From Microcaldota archaeon (GTDB lineage Archaea; Micrarchaeota; Micrarchaeia; Anstonellales; Bilamarchaeaceae): DNA of 11,385 nucleotides. This document shows positions 1 to 7,312 of the stretch, piece after piece (position 1 is the stretch's first letter; each line of letters opens with the position of its first letter). The notes under the pieces were generated by a model. It was not told where the DNA came from. It made no database searches and worked only from the letters and a program-made list of their open reading frames with translations. Location of the stretch: the NCBI GenBank assembly GCA_013331535.1, contig DUGF01000100.1:1-11385 (forward strand). The letters run 5' to 3'. Made by a program: the position numbers and the translations under genes.

Positions 1-399
1 CCATTCGTTTATCCGAACAACTTCTGCTTCCACTCCGAACAATTTCATCAGTTCCCGCACTTCGTCAAGGAAATGGTCACCAAAGCTTTTGCTTTTTCCA
101 GTTGGATCTGGCACGTCGCATAATGGTTTTCCAAGATGCGGTTCAAGTTCCTTTGAGTATTTTTCCATCAACAATGGAACTGAATCAAACGCATCGAATA
201 TGTCCGCAAAAAAATAGAATTTGCATGTTTTTCCGCTTTGTTTTTCAACCATAGTTCGAATCGTTCCAGGAAAAAGGAATTCACACAGCGTCCCCAAATG
301 TGCTGGCCCTGACGTGGTTATTCCCGCGCTTATTACGTAAGGCTCTTTCTTTTCAGTTATAATTCTCTGAGCCAGTTGTTCTACCCAATGAGGTATCAT
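1..399 (-). CDS. lysK: Lysyl-tRNA synthetase, class I (N-terminal part; cut by the window edge)
   Basis: The first 133 codons are present; the gene runs off the left edge. Class I LysRS attaches lysine to tRNA-Lys in the cytosol; it is the form found in many archaea and some bacteria, unrelated to the commoner class II enzyme. Seen: an opening H-W-V-E-Q-L-A, typical of the family, then around residues 27-37 the segment ITTSGPAHLGT, which corresponds to the HIGH-type ATP-binding signature (usually P-S-G-x-x-H-x-G-N). A later segment, KPLCDVPDP (about residues 86-94), also matches the family. The ATG at 399 was chosen because this N-terminus aligns with the family start; a G-rich stretch (GGGAG) lies about 10 bases upstream. 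It begins 57 bases after the stop of the membrane-protein gene upstream and may be co-transcribed with it. The KMSKS region and anticodon-binding part are outside the window. Confidence 0.9.
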   Translation of the reverse strand, partial: MIPHWVEQLAQRIITEKKEPYVISAGITTSGPAHLGTLCEFLFPGTIRTMVEKQSGKTCKFYFFADIFDAFDSVPLLMEKYSKELEPHLGKPLCDVPDPTGKSKSFGDHFLDEVRELMKLFGVEAEVVRINEW

Positions 400-456
400 A
401 ATATCAGTCTCCCATCGTGAGTTTTGTGTCTAGCATTATGGTCTTGCGTTTTATTC

Positions 457-1437
457 TCACGTTTTCTCCTTTAGTGTTTTCCAGAAGGAGTATTGAAGTG
501 GCACAACTACTGTAAGAAGCACTGCGGACCAGACAAAGGTTATCACTAAGCTCCCCATGAGTATAATTCCCAAGCCGGCTATTCCACCTATCATACCAAT
601 GAAATTCAGGACAAAGCTTGCAATCCAAAACGGGATATACAGCAAGATCGCGAATACAATTGTTATTATGTCAAATACAATAACCTCGACAATATTCCCC
701 TTTACAAGTCCGTATGATCTTCCAAGGCTTTCAAATACTCCTGCCTTTTCTATTGTGAGCTCCCATTGACTAAACTGGGTAACTAATACAAATACAAGAA
801 CTGCAAGTATTGACAAAATTACAAATATGCACATCGCACCTAAATTTTGCGTAATGATACCGAGTATTATAGGGCTAAAAAGTACAAGCGTAATTACTGT
901 GATGACTAATCCATATCCGATTGATGGCAATGCCAGTTCTCTGAGCTTTTGGAATATGGCTATTTTTCCTCCTTTTGCTCTTTCATCCACTGCTGGATAT
1001 CTGAGGAATGAGATTGCAATGCTTATTGCGAGTGCGATAATTACCAGAGGAATAAGTAATATCATTGCTGCGCCTAAACTCGCCATCATTTGGGTTATCG
1101 AAGAAACAGAGTCTGTCCCACCAAGCATTGCACCTCCGCCAACAGCTGCCAAAATTACTATTGCGATTACGATTAATGCAATTATTACCATCCATTCCAT
1201 CCCGGCGATCTTAAGACCATCTGTGAATAGTCCTTTCCAATTCTGTTTTACAAATGGAGAATATTTGGTTAGTGTTGCATCTATTTTAGGAAACCAGCCT
1301 TTCTTTTCCTCGCTGGACTGAACTACCGGTGCCTGAGGCTGTGGGGGACTCACTTTTTTTGGTTCTGCGTCTCGTTTAGCATTTTGCGGTTCAACTTCAA
1401 TTTCTTTTTTCGTTTTTTTGGCTGGCATAATAATCAT
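457..1437 (-). CDS. Multi-pass membrane protein of unknown function
   Basis: A 326-residue protein. The first 50 or so residues are hydrophilic and probably disordered, rich in Lys, Glu and Pro; a short amphipathic stretch follows, then about six or seven hydrophobic segments from residue 80 to near the C-terminus, ending in a charged tail (KTLKEKT). A segment around residue 230 (GVFESLGRSYGLVKGN) between two membrane spans resembles the repeated motif of DUF4013 or GPDPase-type membrane-domain proteins, which lack a settled function; I am not sure of the family. There is no signal peptide. A TATA box centred near 1470 predicts transcription from about 1443, only 6 bases before the ATG at 1437. 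A second ATG at 1428 is also possible; neither has a Shine-Dalgarno sequence. It is divergent from the 5S rRNA gene and precedes lysK. Confidence 0.8.
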   Translation of the reverse strand: MIIMPAKKTKKEIEVEPQNAKRDAEPKKVSPPQPQAPVVQSSEEKKGWFPKIDATLTKYSPFVKQNWKGLFTDGLKIAGMEWMVIIALIVIAIVILAAVGGGAMLGGTDSVSSITQMMASLGAAMILLIPLVIIALAISIAISFLRYPAVDERAKGGKIAIFQKLRELALPSIGYGLVITVITLVLFSPIILGIITQNLGAMCIFVILSILAVLVFVLVTQFSQWELTIEKAGVFESLGRSYGLVKGNIVEVIVFDIITIVFAILLYIPFWIASFVLNFIGMIGGIAGLGIILMGSLVITFVWSAVLLTVVVPLQYSFWKTLKEKT

Positions 1438-1463
1438 CTTATAACACAGACTGTCTCCAGAAA

Positions 1464-1474
1464 CCTATTTAAAC
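1464..1474. promoter_or_regulatory. Palindromic TATA box shared by two divergent transcripts
   Basis: TTTAAA at 1468-1473 is its own reverse complement and reads as TATTTAAA on the plus strand and GTTTAAATAG on the minus strand. Its centre (1470.5) is 27 bases before the 5' end of the 5S rRNA (about 1498) and, in the other direction, 27 bases before about 1443, just ahead of the ATG at 1437. Archaeal TATA boxes usually sit about 26-27 bases before the transcription start, so one element could serve both. On the plus strand a purine-rich AGAAACC precedes it and could act as the BRE. Which direction TFB prefers cannot be told from the sequence. Confidence 0.6.
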
Positions 1475-1497
1475 ATAATCATACATAGATTTTGCTT

Positions 1498-1610
1498 GTC
1501 AGCGGCCATAGGAAGGGGGTTCACCTGTTCCCATCCCGAACACAGAAGTTAAGCCCCTTCACGGCAATGCTTGTACTACCCTATGGGTGGGAACTCATGC
1601 TGCTGCTGAT
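1498..1610 (+). rRNA. rrf: 5S ribosomal RNA
   Basis: The central part carries the highly conserved 5S segment CCCATCCCGAACACAGAAG followed by TTAAG (about 1532-1555). The ends pair: TCAGCGGC at 1499-1506 with GCTGCTGA at 1602-1609 forms the terminal helix I (8 bp including one G-U). The length, about 112 bases, is normal for 5S. No 16S, 23S or tRNA gene is next to it, so the 5S gene is unlinked from the other rRNAs here, as happens in several archaeal lineages. The exact ends are inferred from helix I. Confidence 0.95.
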
Positions 1611-1623
1611 ACTTTCGTAAAAC

Positions 1624-1666
1624 GGGCGGAGTCTGGATTCGTTTGTTTCCGGGTTCCGCCCTTTTT
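1624..1666 (+). terminator. 5S rRNA terminator
   Basis: GGGCGGA (1624-1630) pairs perfectly with TCCGCCC (1655-1661), and a run of five T follows at 1662-1666, 14 bases beyond the 5S end. A T-rich run alone is often enough for archaeal termination; here a GC-rich stem precedes it. Confidence 0.75.
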
Positions 1667-1716
1667 ATTTCTGGTCTTGAGTCTAGCATTCCGAGTTTAG
1701 TTGTAATGTTTCGAAA

Positions 1717-2010
1717 TCAAATTATGGGCTTCGCTTCCCAGATCTTTCTTCTTATTGCCGGATTGTCCCTTAAGAAATCGCGCAATTCGCCTTCTTCCAG
1801 CCTTTCTGTGTAAAATCTTGCCAAAAATGAGTCGAATATTTTTGCATCATCACCTGCAAATGTATTATTCTGGTGAAGCATCATCAATGCCCGCAGGGCA
1901 GAATTGTTTTCTGCTGTCGGTGAAACCAAAAAATTAGGGTCAGATTGAATTCTAGGTGAATGGTGGCGGTGTTTCTTTGTTTCCCGTGGTTTAGCTTTCT
2001 TCGCCTTCAT
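1717..2010 (-). CDS. Small basic hypothetical protein (97 residues)
   Basis: I do not recognise the family. The N-terminal 20 residues are very basic (KAKKAKPRETKKHRHH), followed by a likely flexible stretch and then, from about residue 37, a helical-looking C-terminal half (LRALMMLHQNN, then IFDSFLARFYTERLEEGE and DFLRDNPAIRRKIWEAKP). The basic tail suggests nucleic-acid or ribosome binding, which is inference only. The frame extends upstream to a TTG at 2073, but the ATG at 2010 is better: GGGTG lies 6 bases ahead of it, and it overlaps the stop of a 37-codon frame by 20 bases, as in coupled translation. It sits downstream of the DTD2 gene and ends about 50 bases from the 5S terminator, convergent with it. 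Confidence 0.6.
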   Translation of the reverse strand: MKAKKAKPRETKKHRHHSPRIQSDPNFLVSPTAENNSALRALMMLHQNNTFAGDDAKIFDSFLARFYTERLEEGELRDFLRDNPAIRRKIWEAKPII

Positions 2011-2104
2011 TGGTTGCACCCAAGAGCGGCCCGCGACCAAGAAACACTCCAAGAATATCCGGAGTTCTTCCAAGCCTTTGTGGCAGGACGCCTTCTTTTT
2101 CCAT
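1991..2104 (-). CDS. Possible 37-residue small protein
   Basis: ATG at 2104, TAA at 1991-1993. The product is Gly/Leu/Pro-rich with charged ends (MEKEGVLPQRLGRTPD at the start, then ILGVFLGRGPLLG, ending NEGEES). No family recognised. Support: a TATA-like TTTAAA at 2156-2161 puts the expected transcription start near 2131, about 28 bases upstream; a weak Shine-Dalgarno (GTGAT) lies 4 bases before the ATG; and the frame ends 20 bases inside the next gene's start. The same frame extends back to an ATG at 2143 (50 residues), but that is only about 15 bases from the TATA centre. It could also be the front part of the following gene joined by a frameshift. Confidence 0.4.
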   Translation of the reverse strand: MEKEGVLPQRLGRTPDILGVFLGRGPLLGATNEGEES

Positions 2105-2155
2105 TATTATCACGTTTTCCTGTTTTTTATTCTTGTTTCCCATTCGCAGAAAGGA

Positions 2156-2163
2156 TTTAAATA
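2156..2163 (-). promoter_or_regulatory. Possible TATA box for the small-gene pair
   Basis: On the minus strand CTTATTTAAATCC overlaps the stop codon of the DTD2 gene (TAA at 2157-2159). The centre near 2158.5 predicts a start around 2131, giving a short leader before the ATG at 2104. A TATA-like string at a stop codon can arise by chance in AT-rich DNA. Confidence 0.35.
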
Positions 2164-2927
2164 AGTTCCGCAGGCACGTCGTAGGATTTACAGAAATTCA
2201 GGATTTTCTCCCGTTGCTTGACATTAAGTGAATCCTTCAGAAGTATTACCTTTTCTGTTTTATCAACGGATTTTTCTATTGCCTGCATAAGAACCGCGTC
2301 TGTTGCATCTTCTATCGCGTATTTCGGAATTATATGTCCAACGGCCCAATCATTGTTCGCTTCCATGAATTTGCAAAACTCTTTTGCATAATGCCCTCCG
2401 CCAACTCCGAAAAACGAGCGGAATTTCGGACTATTTTCTTTTTTTATTGTTCCGCTTATTGCCGTTGCAAGGACTCGTGCCGCAAGTTTGTTTCCCCACT
2501 CAGCTTCGGAACTTCCAATCTCAACGAAAATTATTGGAACTGCATTTTCTGTCATGGTTGGGCCGTGATGGTCCGCCTCAATTGTTACTTCCCAATCCAG
2601 TCCAAGTGCAACGTTTGCTTTCTTTGTTTCAAGGTAGAGTTGCTTTAGTTTTTCTGCATGTGCAACATTAAGCGTTTGTGGTTCACCACCCATCCCCGCA
2701 TCGTTCCAGTTTCCTGGAAAATGCATTGTGAGCATTGGCTTTGGAATTTTGCTTTTGTGCGAGCTGAGAACAAGAATATAGTCTGTATCGGAATCAGTTC
2801 TGAAGTTGGTTAGTACGTCAAGTACAGTAGGGGCCTTTGTATCAATTGCCTCAATCCCTATTGCCGAAAGCGCATCCGCAAGGTTTTTGCTTGCGAGTTG
2901 TTTTGATGTATATAAAATAAGTGGCAT
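2157..2927 (-). CDS. dtdA: D-aminoacyl-tRNA deacylase, archaeal DTD2 type
   Basis: A 256-residue cytosolic enzyme that hydrolyses D-amino acids from mischarged tRNAs, protecting translation from D-residues. DTD2 is the form of archaea and plants, distinct from bacterial DTD1. Seen: HFPGNW (69-74), EADHHGPT (117-124), GVGGGHYAKEF (174-184) and GHIIPKYA (197-204), the conserved His/Gly-rich blocks of the family, in the usual order. The length is close to that of short archaeal members. The ATG at 2927 was preferred over a TTG at 2933 because GGTGTGAT, a Shine-Dalgarno-like stretch, gives workable spacing (about 9 bases) only for the ATG. The upstream kinase-like gene ends at 2934, so the two are almost contiguous and probably one transcript. 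Confidence 0.92.
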   Translation of the reverse strand: MPLILYTSKQLASKNLADALSAIGIEAIDTKAPTVLDVLTNFRTDSDTDYILVLSSHKSKIPKPMLTMHFPGNWNDAGMGGEPQTLNVAHAEKLKQLYLETKKANVALGLDWEVTIEADHHGPTMTENAVPIIFVEIGSSEAEWGNKLAARVLATAISGTIKKENSPKFRSFFGVGGGHYAKEFCKFMEANNDWAVGHIIPKYAIEDATDAVLMQAIEKSVDKTEKVILLKDSLNVKQREKILNFCKSYDVPAELI

Positions 2928-2933
2928 AATCAA

Positions 2934-3515
2934 TCACACCAAAAGAAAAAATGCGGTTGCAACAATCGGAATCATAATATTATCATCATAAGGAAGTGGA
3001 AGGCTTTCTGCAATTGATGCAATAAGTGCAAGTGGGATTACTTTCCATCCAATGAATACGAAAGCAATCAGTGAAAATGCGAAGAATGCTGCCGAGCCCT
3101 CAAGCGTCTTTCGTTCATTATATGGGCACTTATGCGTGCCGTTCACCCCAAAAATGGTTGATGCGGCATCTCCAACTGCAAGAACAAAAATTCCGGCAGC
3201 TATCTCATTTTGGTCATGGATTACCAGTGCCATCAGTATTATTCCAACCACGTACCATGATGAGCCATACCCGGGGAATCTCACGTGATTTCTTTCCAGT
3301 TTTTTCTCGAACCATTCTGCAATCGGAAATTTTCCGCCAGTTGTCCTGAAATTTATTATCAATAAGCCTATTATCGTAACAAAGAACAGAAATGCTATGA
3401 GATATCCCCGCCCAAGCAAAAACATAATCGCAATCATAAACAGTCCTATAATTGCGTGTACTAGCTGACGTATGGCCTCTTTCCTAGCACCAGTTTCTAT
3501 TTTTTCTTCTCCCAT
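2934..3515 (-). CDS. Dolichol/phytol-kinase-like membrane CTP transferase (SEC59/VTE5/DGK1 family)
   Basis: A 193-residue polytopic membrane protein with about six hydrophobic segments. The family uses CTP to phosphorylate lipid alcohols (dolichol, phytol, diacylglycerol) on the cytosolic face. Seen: GDAAST at 115-120, ERKTLEGS at 134-141 and a late E...PYDDN (170-179), matching the family's GDaxA, KT.EGS and DDN blocks, in a loop-helix order typical of it. The substrate cannot be read from sequence; polyprenol is favoured here because a cis-prenyltransferase and a PAP2 phosphatase are nearby, with CTP:archaetidic-acid-type chemistry as an alternative. The ATG at 3515 lies 7 bases after GAGG and overlaps the end of the PAP2 gene by 19 bases, suggesting coupled translation. 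Confidence 0.8.
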   Translation of the reverse strand: MGEEKIETGARKEAIRQLVHAIIGLFMIAIMFLLGRGYLIAFLFFVTIIGLLIINFRTTGGKFPIAEWFEKKLERNHVRFPGYGSSWYVVGIILMALVIHDQNEIAAGIFVLAVGDAASTIFGVNGTHKCPYNERKTLEGSAAFFAFSLIAFVFIGWKVIPLALIASIAESLPLPYDDNIMIPIVATAFFLLV

Positions 3516-3994
3516 GGTTTTTCCTCTTTGTTTCTCCAGAATATCTCAATGGTTTGGTATGCAATCGGAGCAATAACAAGTCCTCCTACAACATCCTCAA
3601 ATGTATGCACTCCAAGATATATCCTGCTGAATGCAGTGAGAATCGCGAATCCCATCAACATCGGATAGGTTTTCTTGTTTATGAATGCAAGTGCAAGCGT
3701 AAATGCAAGCGCGGCATGATTGCTTGGAAATGAGAAGTCATCCGGGCATTGAATCTTCGCGACTGCTGAATCGCATGGTCTTTCCAGCCCCAGAACTTCC
3801 TTTGCCGCTGATGCCAATACGAATGCAGTGAGAAGCACAAGAAAAATCTTAAGTATTTTTTCTGTTCTTTTTTCGAATAAGAAAATCAGTATTGCTATCA
3901 GTGCGATAAAAATCACTTTATCATTTATCGCAAGAGAGACCGCGGTAATCAACGGGTCATTCAAAGATGCTATTACCGTGGTTATTCTGTCCAT
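3497..3994 (-). CDS. PAP2-superfamily membrane phosphatase
   Basis: A 165-residue membrane protein with about five hydrophobic segments. PAP2 enzymes remove phosphate from lipid phosphates or pyrophosphates, including undecaprenyl/dolichyl pyrophosphate, at the outer membrane face. All three signature motifs are intact: K65-x6-R72-P73, P90-S-N-H93 (the nucleophile-assisting His) and S123-R124-x5-H130-x3-D134. The C-terminus is highly charged (RNKEEKPWEKKK). The ATG at 3994 was chosen; a TTG at 4006 would add four residues but has no usable ribosome-binding site. A weak TATA-like GATTAAAG near 4025 would place the transcript start close to 3998. It overlaps the lipid-kinase-like gene and follows TadC by 43 bases. 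Dolichyl-pyrophosphate recycling is an inference from context. Confidence 0.9.
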   Translation of the reverse strand: MDRITTVIASLNDPLITAVSLAINDKVIFIALIAILIFLFEKRTEKILKIFLVLLTAFVLASAAKEVLGLERPCDSAVAKIQCPDDFSFPSNHAALAFTLALAFINKKTYPMLMGFAILTAFSRIYLGVHTFEDVVGGLVIAPIAYQTIEIFWRNKEEKPWEKKK

Positions 3995-4037
3995 TTCAAT
4001 CTTCAACCCCTGATATTCAACCTTTAATCATAACTCC

Positions 4038-5510
4038 TTAACCCCACACCATTCCAAGAGTATTAAACAACATTACCGAAACAAAAGAAAGAATTCCCGC
4101 GTAAGGCAATGCGAGCGAGCGCTTTCCTTCCACATCAGCTATATACACTGAAACAAGCACGGAATATATTATAAGGTATATGGAAATTATCTCCGGTGCC
4201 TGGGTTATAATCATATCCGGTTCGCCTAATCCTGTCGTTAGATTCCTTGTAAATGAAATTGTGCCGGCCATTATAGCAGGAACCAGCAGAGCACCGAAAA
4301 TCAGTGTATATTTGTGCATTGAGAGAATATTTGCCCTGGCTCGTTTTATCTCAAAAAACTTTATTATTGATTCTGCTACCGAAGAAACACTTTCCATTCT
4401 TCCGGTTCCAACTATCTGCTCTATAGCAGTCACGGTCCTGCGTACTATGGGCGTTCTGTTTCTAATGTAAAAATCTTCCAGTGCTTTTTGAGGGTTAATT
4501 CCTGATTCAAGTTGTCTTAGCATTATTTGTCCCTCTGTGGTTAGTTCCTTTGAAGATGAATTCGCGATCACACCTATAATCTTTTTGATATTTGCTCCTT
4601 TTGGAAGCGTTGACATGGCGATTAGTGCGTCAGGAAGCGCATTTTCTATTTCTTCAATCTTTTTCTCCAAGATGTACGTCGAATACGGATTCATATTTCT
4701 CCTGGATTTAGTCTCGGATAAATAAAATGCGGGCATGACTGCATTTCCCGTGTAGAGCACTGCAAATGAGATCATCGGAAAAAGTACGAGCATGATTATC
4801 GCGAGTTGAGCGGTTCCAATCTCCACATCGAATAGTGGTTTTGAGAGAACTGCTCCTATCAGAAAAAATGTCGGTGCCACCACAGAAACCGTGACGAAAA
4901 CAAGACCAATCATTCCAAGTTTTGAAGATGTATCTCTGAGCTTATGGTGCTGCAGCGAAAGCATCGAATCCGCGAACGTGCCTATCTCGCGTGCTTCCCC
5001 TCCATGTTCATATGTGCTTAGGATCTGGGAAATCGCCATTTTTACTCTAGGGGAGTTTGTCTTTGAATAAAGCTGTGCGAATGCAGATTGAATAGTCGAT
5101 CCGCTCTCAACATTTCTTAATGCTTCGTGCATGCTCTTGGAAAATTCGCCATCTTCACACGAGAGTTCCAATGCACGTTTGAATTGAATTCCAGTTTTAA
5201 GATGAAGACATAAATTTGTCAAAACAACTGGCAGTTCTGCTTCTCTCCCCTCATCAATAATCTTCATCTCAATCTCTGGAAGTTTCAGAAAAATAAAAAA
5301 ACATCCTGCAAATGAAAAGAGCATTCCTGTAATCGAGTAGAAAGGAAATACAACCAGACCTATGATAACTGCCACAAGAAATGATGCCGTAACATATTTC
5401 TTTGGGGTATATTCCTGGTTTATCAACAACAATTTTTCAGCAGAGCTGCTTTCCAATGGAAATCCAGGCATTTTTTCAGAGATTGCTGCGAGAAAGTCAA
5501 TAATCCTCAT
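4038..5510 (-). CDS. tadC: Type II/IV secretion system platform protein, TadC/GspF family
   Basis: A 490-residue inner-membrane protein with two copies of the T2SSF domain: the first at about 90-210 (LPVVLTNLCLHLKTGIQFK, then a helical stretch ending in QHHKLRD) and the second at about 285-410 (ALPDALIAMSTLPKGANIK to ARANILSMHKYT). Pairs of membrane helices sit before the first domain (45-75), between the domains (200-265) and at the C-terminus (405-490). Such proteins anchor the assembly ATPase of type IV pili, archaella and Tad/T2S machines. The ATG at 5510 overlaps the end of the ATPase gene by 14 bases, so both are surely one operon. This is the archaeal two-domain arrangement; pilus rather than archaellum cannot be settled because no other Arl/Fla genes are present. 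Confidence 0.9.
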   Translation of the reverse strand: MRIIDFLAAISEKMPGFPLESSSAEKLLLINQEYTPKKYVTASFLVAVIIGLVVFPFYSITGMLFSFAGCFFIFLKLPEIEMKIIDEGREAELPVVLTNLCLHLKTGIQFKRALELSCEDGEFSKSMHEALRNVESGSTIQSAFAQLYSKTNSPRVKMAISQILSTYEHGGEAREIGTFADSMLSLQHHKLRDTSSKLGMIGLVFVTVSVVAPTFFLIGAVLSKPLFDVEIGTAQLAIIMLVLFPMISFAVLYTGNAVMPAFYLSETKSRRNMNPYSTYILEKKIEEIENALPDALIAMSTLPKGANIKKIIGVIANSSSKELTTEGQIMLRQLESGINPQKALEDFYIRNRTPIVRRTVTAIEQIVGTGRMESVSSVAESIIKFFEIKRARANILSMHKYTLIFGALLVPAIMAGTISFTRNLTTGLGEPDMIITQAPEIISIYLIIYSVLVSVYIADVEGKRSLALPYAGILSFVSVMLFNTLGMVWG

Positions 5511-6930
5511 TCATATCATCTTCCTGTACATTGCCATTCTGTTTCGTTCGTTTGCATACCTTGGTAGTATCTATATTGAAAATTTGTTTCTGTATCCTCC
5601 CAAATGATTTGTGGAATTCAACTTCAGAATCTTTAATTAGTTTTTTCCTTTTTTCAATTTCTGTTTCAAGCTCTTTTTTGCTAAGTTTCAAATCATTTGC
5701 GATTTTTTCCAGGATCACGCAAGGTTTTCCAGTGCGTTTACCTGAGATTTTTGACACGAGTTTGTCTGTTCGTGCATCATAAGCAAAAAGCGGAGATGGT
5801 TTTCCTCCTTCTATTTCACATATTTCTATTATTCTCCTGATTTCTTTCCCGGACCCTGTCTTTGTATCGTATCTTAGCATTCTTCTCTGAACGACTATCA
5901 AGTCAAGGCTGTCAAGGTCGTTTTCATTTATTCCAAATGACCGCAGTCTTTGCATTCCTTCTTCTGCGCTTTGTGCATGGAATGTAGCGTATGTTCCTCG
6001 TGCCTGACCACCAAGAAGAACATCAAATAGGGCTTCAATTTCTTCCTGATTTCTTACTTCTCCAATTATCATCCGATCCGGCCTCATCCTCAGGCTGTCG
6101 TATACCAGGTCCTTTAGGGCGATATCCATATCTGAATTTGCAACTAATCTGAGTTGGTGCTGATGCGGAATGTTTATTTCTGGTGTTTCTTCAGTGATAA
6201 TTATTCTTTCATTTGCAGGAACAAAAGAGAACAGCGAATTAAGCGTGGTTGTTTTTCCGCTTGCGGTGTTTCCGGCTATCGCAACAGAAAAGTCTCCTTG
6301 CATAATCAATGATAGAAGAGCAATTGCCTCTGGACTCACAGTCTCGTGTTCACAGAGTTCTTTTGGTGAAAATGGCCGTTCCCTGAATTTTCTTATTGTT
6401 ATTTCACCTTTTGATATAGGTGGCAGTGATGCATGAAGCCGTGAGCCATCTGGTAAAACTGCTGAGAGCCGGGGGTTTTGGAGTGTAATCCTTCTTCCTG
6501 CCCCACTGGCCATTTTATTTATTATTTCAGATATTCCCTGTTCGCTTTCAAAGCATGCATTTGTTGTTTTCCAGCCTTTATCACGCAGAAATATATATGC
6601 TGGGATATTCGGACCGATTATGCTTATTTCTTCTATTTCCTTATCGTCAAGAAGAAGAGACAGGAATGCGAATCTGCACGTATGGAGAAAGGCTATTTTT
6701 GTAAGATACTCCTCCTGTTTTCTGGTAAGATATGCCTTGTTTCTTTGCGCATATTCGGAAACGAGTTCTGAGAATATACTCGTGGCTTCTTTTTCATCAA
6801 TGATTTCGTGCGTTCTTGTCTCGTCTTTGAATCTTTCTTCTGCATATAGCACTGCCCGTATTTCCTCTTCACTGAGAACCGGGAATCCGAGTTTATACTC
6901 TCCAACGTTTAGCATTTTCCATCCAAGCAT
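5497..6930 (-). CDS. tadA: Type II/IV secretion system ATPase, TadA/VirB11/GspE family
   Basis: A 477-residue cytosolic hexameric ATPase that powers pilus assembly or secretion. Seen: an N-terminal domain to about 200, then Walker A GNTASGKTT (220-228), Asp box with the acidic pair TEETPE (246-251), Walker B region RPDRMIIGEVRN (283-294) and His box ATFHAQSAEEG (315-325). All catalytic signatures are intact. The C-terminal 80 residues (about 400-477) form a charged, probably helical extension that is longer than the basic ATPase core and ends very acidic. The ATG at 6930 has GGTGA 7 bases upstream and overlaps the DUF192 gene by 22 bases. TadC follows with a 14-base overlap. No pilin, TadZ-like or prepilin-peptidase gene lies beside it, so its cargo is unknown. 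Confidence 0.93.
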   Translation of the reverse strand: MLGWKMLNVGEYKLGFPVLSEEEIRAVLYAEERFKDETRTHEIIDEKEATSIFSELVSEYAQRNKAYLTRKQEEYLTKIAFLHTCRFAFLSLLLDDKEIEEISIIGPNIPAYIFLRDKGWKTTNACFESEQGISEIINKMASGAGRRITLQNPRLSAVLPDGSRLHASLPPISKGEITIRKFRERPFSPKELCEHETVSPEAIALLSLIMQGDFSVAIAGNTASGKTTTLNSLFSFVPANERIIITEETPEINIPHQHQLRLVANSDMDIALKDLVYDSLRMRPDRMIIGEVRNQEEIEALFDVLLGGQARGTYATFHAQSAEEGMQRLRSFGINENDLDSLDLIVVQRRMLRYDTKTGSGKEIRRIIEICEIEGGKPSPLFAYDARTDKLVSKISGKRTGKPCVILEKIANDLKLSKKELETEIEKRKKLIKDSEVEFHKSFGRIQKQIFNIDTTKVCKRTKQNGNVQEDDMNEDY

Positions 6931-7274
6931 AATTCGTCACCAATTTGCGGCATTTGTTCTGAGCTTTGTTCCGCACCCTGTCCCACTCCTTCAGGAATCT
7001 CAAGAAGATATTTCGCTGGTTTGGTATTTTTCACCAACATCTCAAATGGTTCAACGCGGAACTTTTCAACAACCTGCATTTCTTTGTCAAGATAAACTGC
7101 ATGAAAAGGGAAAAATACGAATAATGAGTGGATTGGTTGGATCCCTTCGTGCGGAAACACAAACAGAATATTTCTTTTTTCAGAGAACATCAGTCCTCGT
7201 ATGCGGGCCAGCAGAGTATCTGCCTTTTCGCATATTTGGCAGATGATTTTTCCACCAGTTGTTTTTATCTGCAC
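6909..7274 (-). CDS. DUF192 family protein
   Basis: A 121-residue protein. Seen: RGLMF (26-30), IHSLFVFFPFHAVYLDKE (48-65) and KYLLEIPEGVGQG (88-100), which match the family's RGLMfr, H-s-f-v-FP-i-D-v-f-LD and LElp-G blocks. DUF192 is a small beta-rich domain of uncertain function, in bacteria often periplasmic; this copy has no signal peptide and a more acidic, Cys-containing tail. The start codon is GTG at 7274, with GGAGGG and a second purine stretch (AAGGAA) just before it; no closer ATG fits the conserved N-terminal block. It overlaps TadA by 22 bases, which suggests a role connected to the secretion machine, but that is inference. A cis-prenyltransferase gene ends 38 bases upstream. Confidence 0.8.
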   Translation of the reverse strand: MQIKTTGGKIICQICEKADTLLARIRGLMFSEKRNILFVFPHEGIQPIHSLFVFFPFHAVYLDKEMQVVEKFRVEPFEMLVKNTKPAKYLLEIPEGVGQGAEQSSEQMPQIGDELCLDGKC

Positions 7275-7312
7275 TGTTCCTTCCCTCCATCCAGTTTATT
7301 CTTCAGTAAATT

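Noticed and set aside
404..628. A 74-codon minus-strand frame ending just before lysK
   Set aside because: It overlaps the membrane-protein gene in another frame and has no start signal; only its last codons lie in the gap before lysK.
827..1321. A 164-codon plus-strand open frame
   Set aside because: It lies antisense to the membrane-protein gene, has no promoter or ribosome-binding site, and its composition mirrors the hydrophobic codons of the opposite strand.
6620..7246. A 208-codon plus-strand open frame
   Set aside because: It is antisense to the clear TadA and DUF192 genes, with no recognisable motif and no ribosome-binding site.
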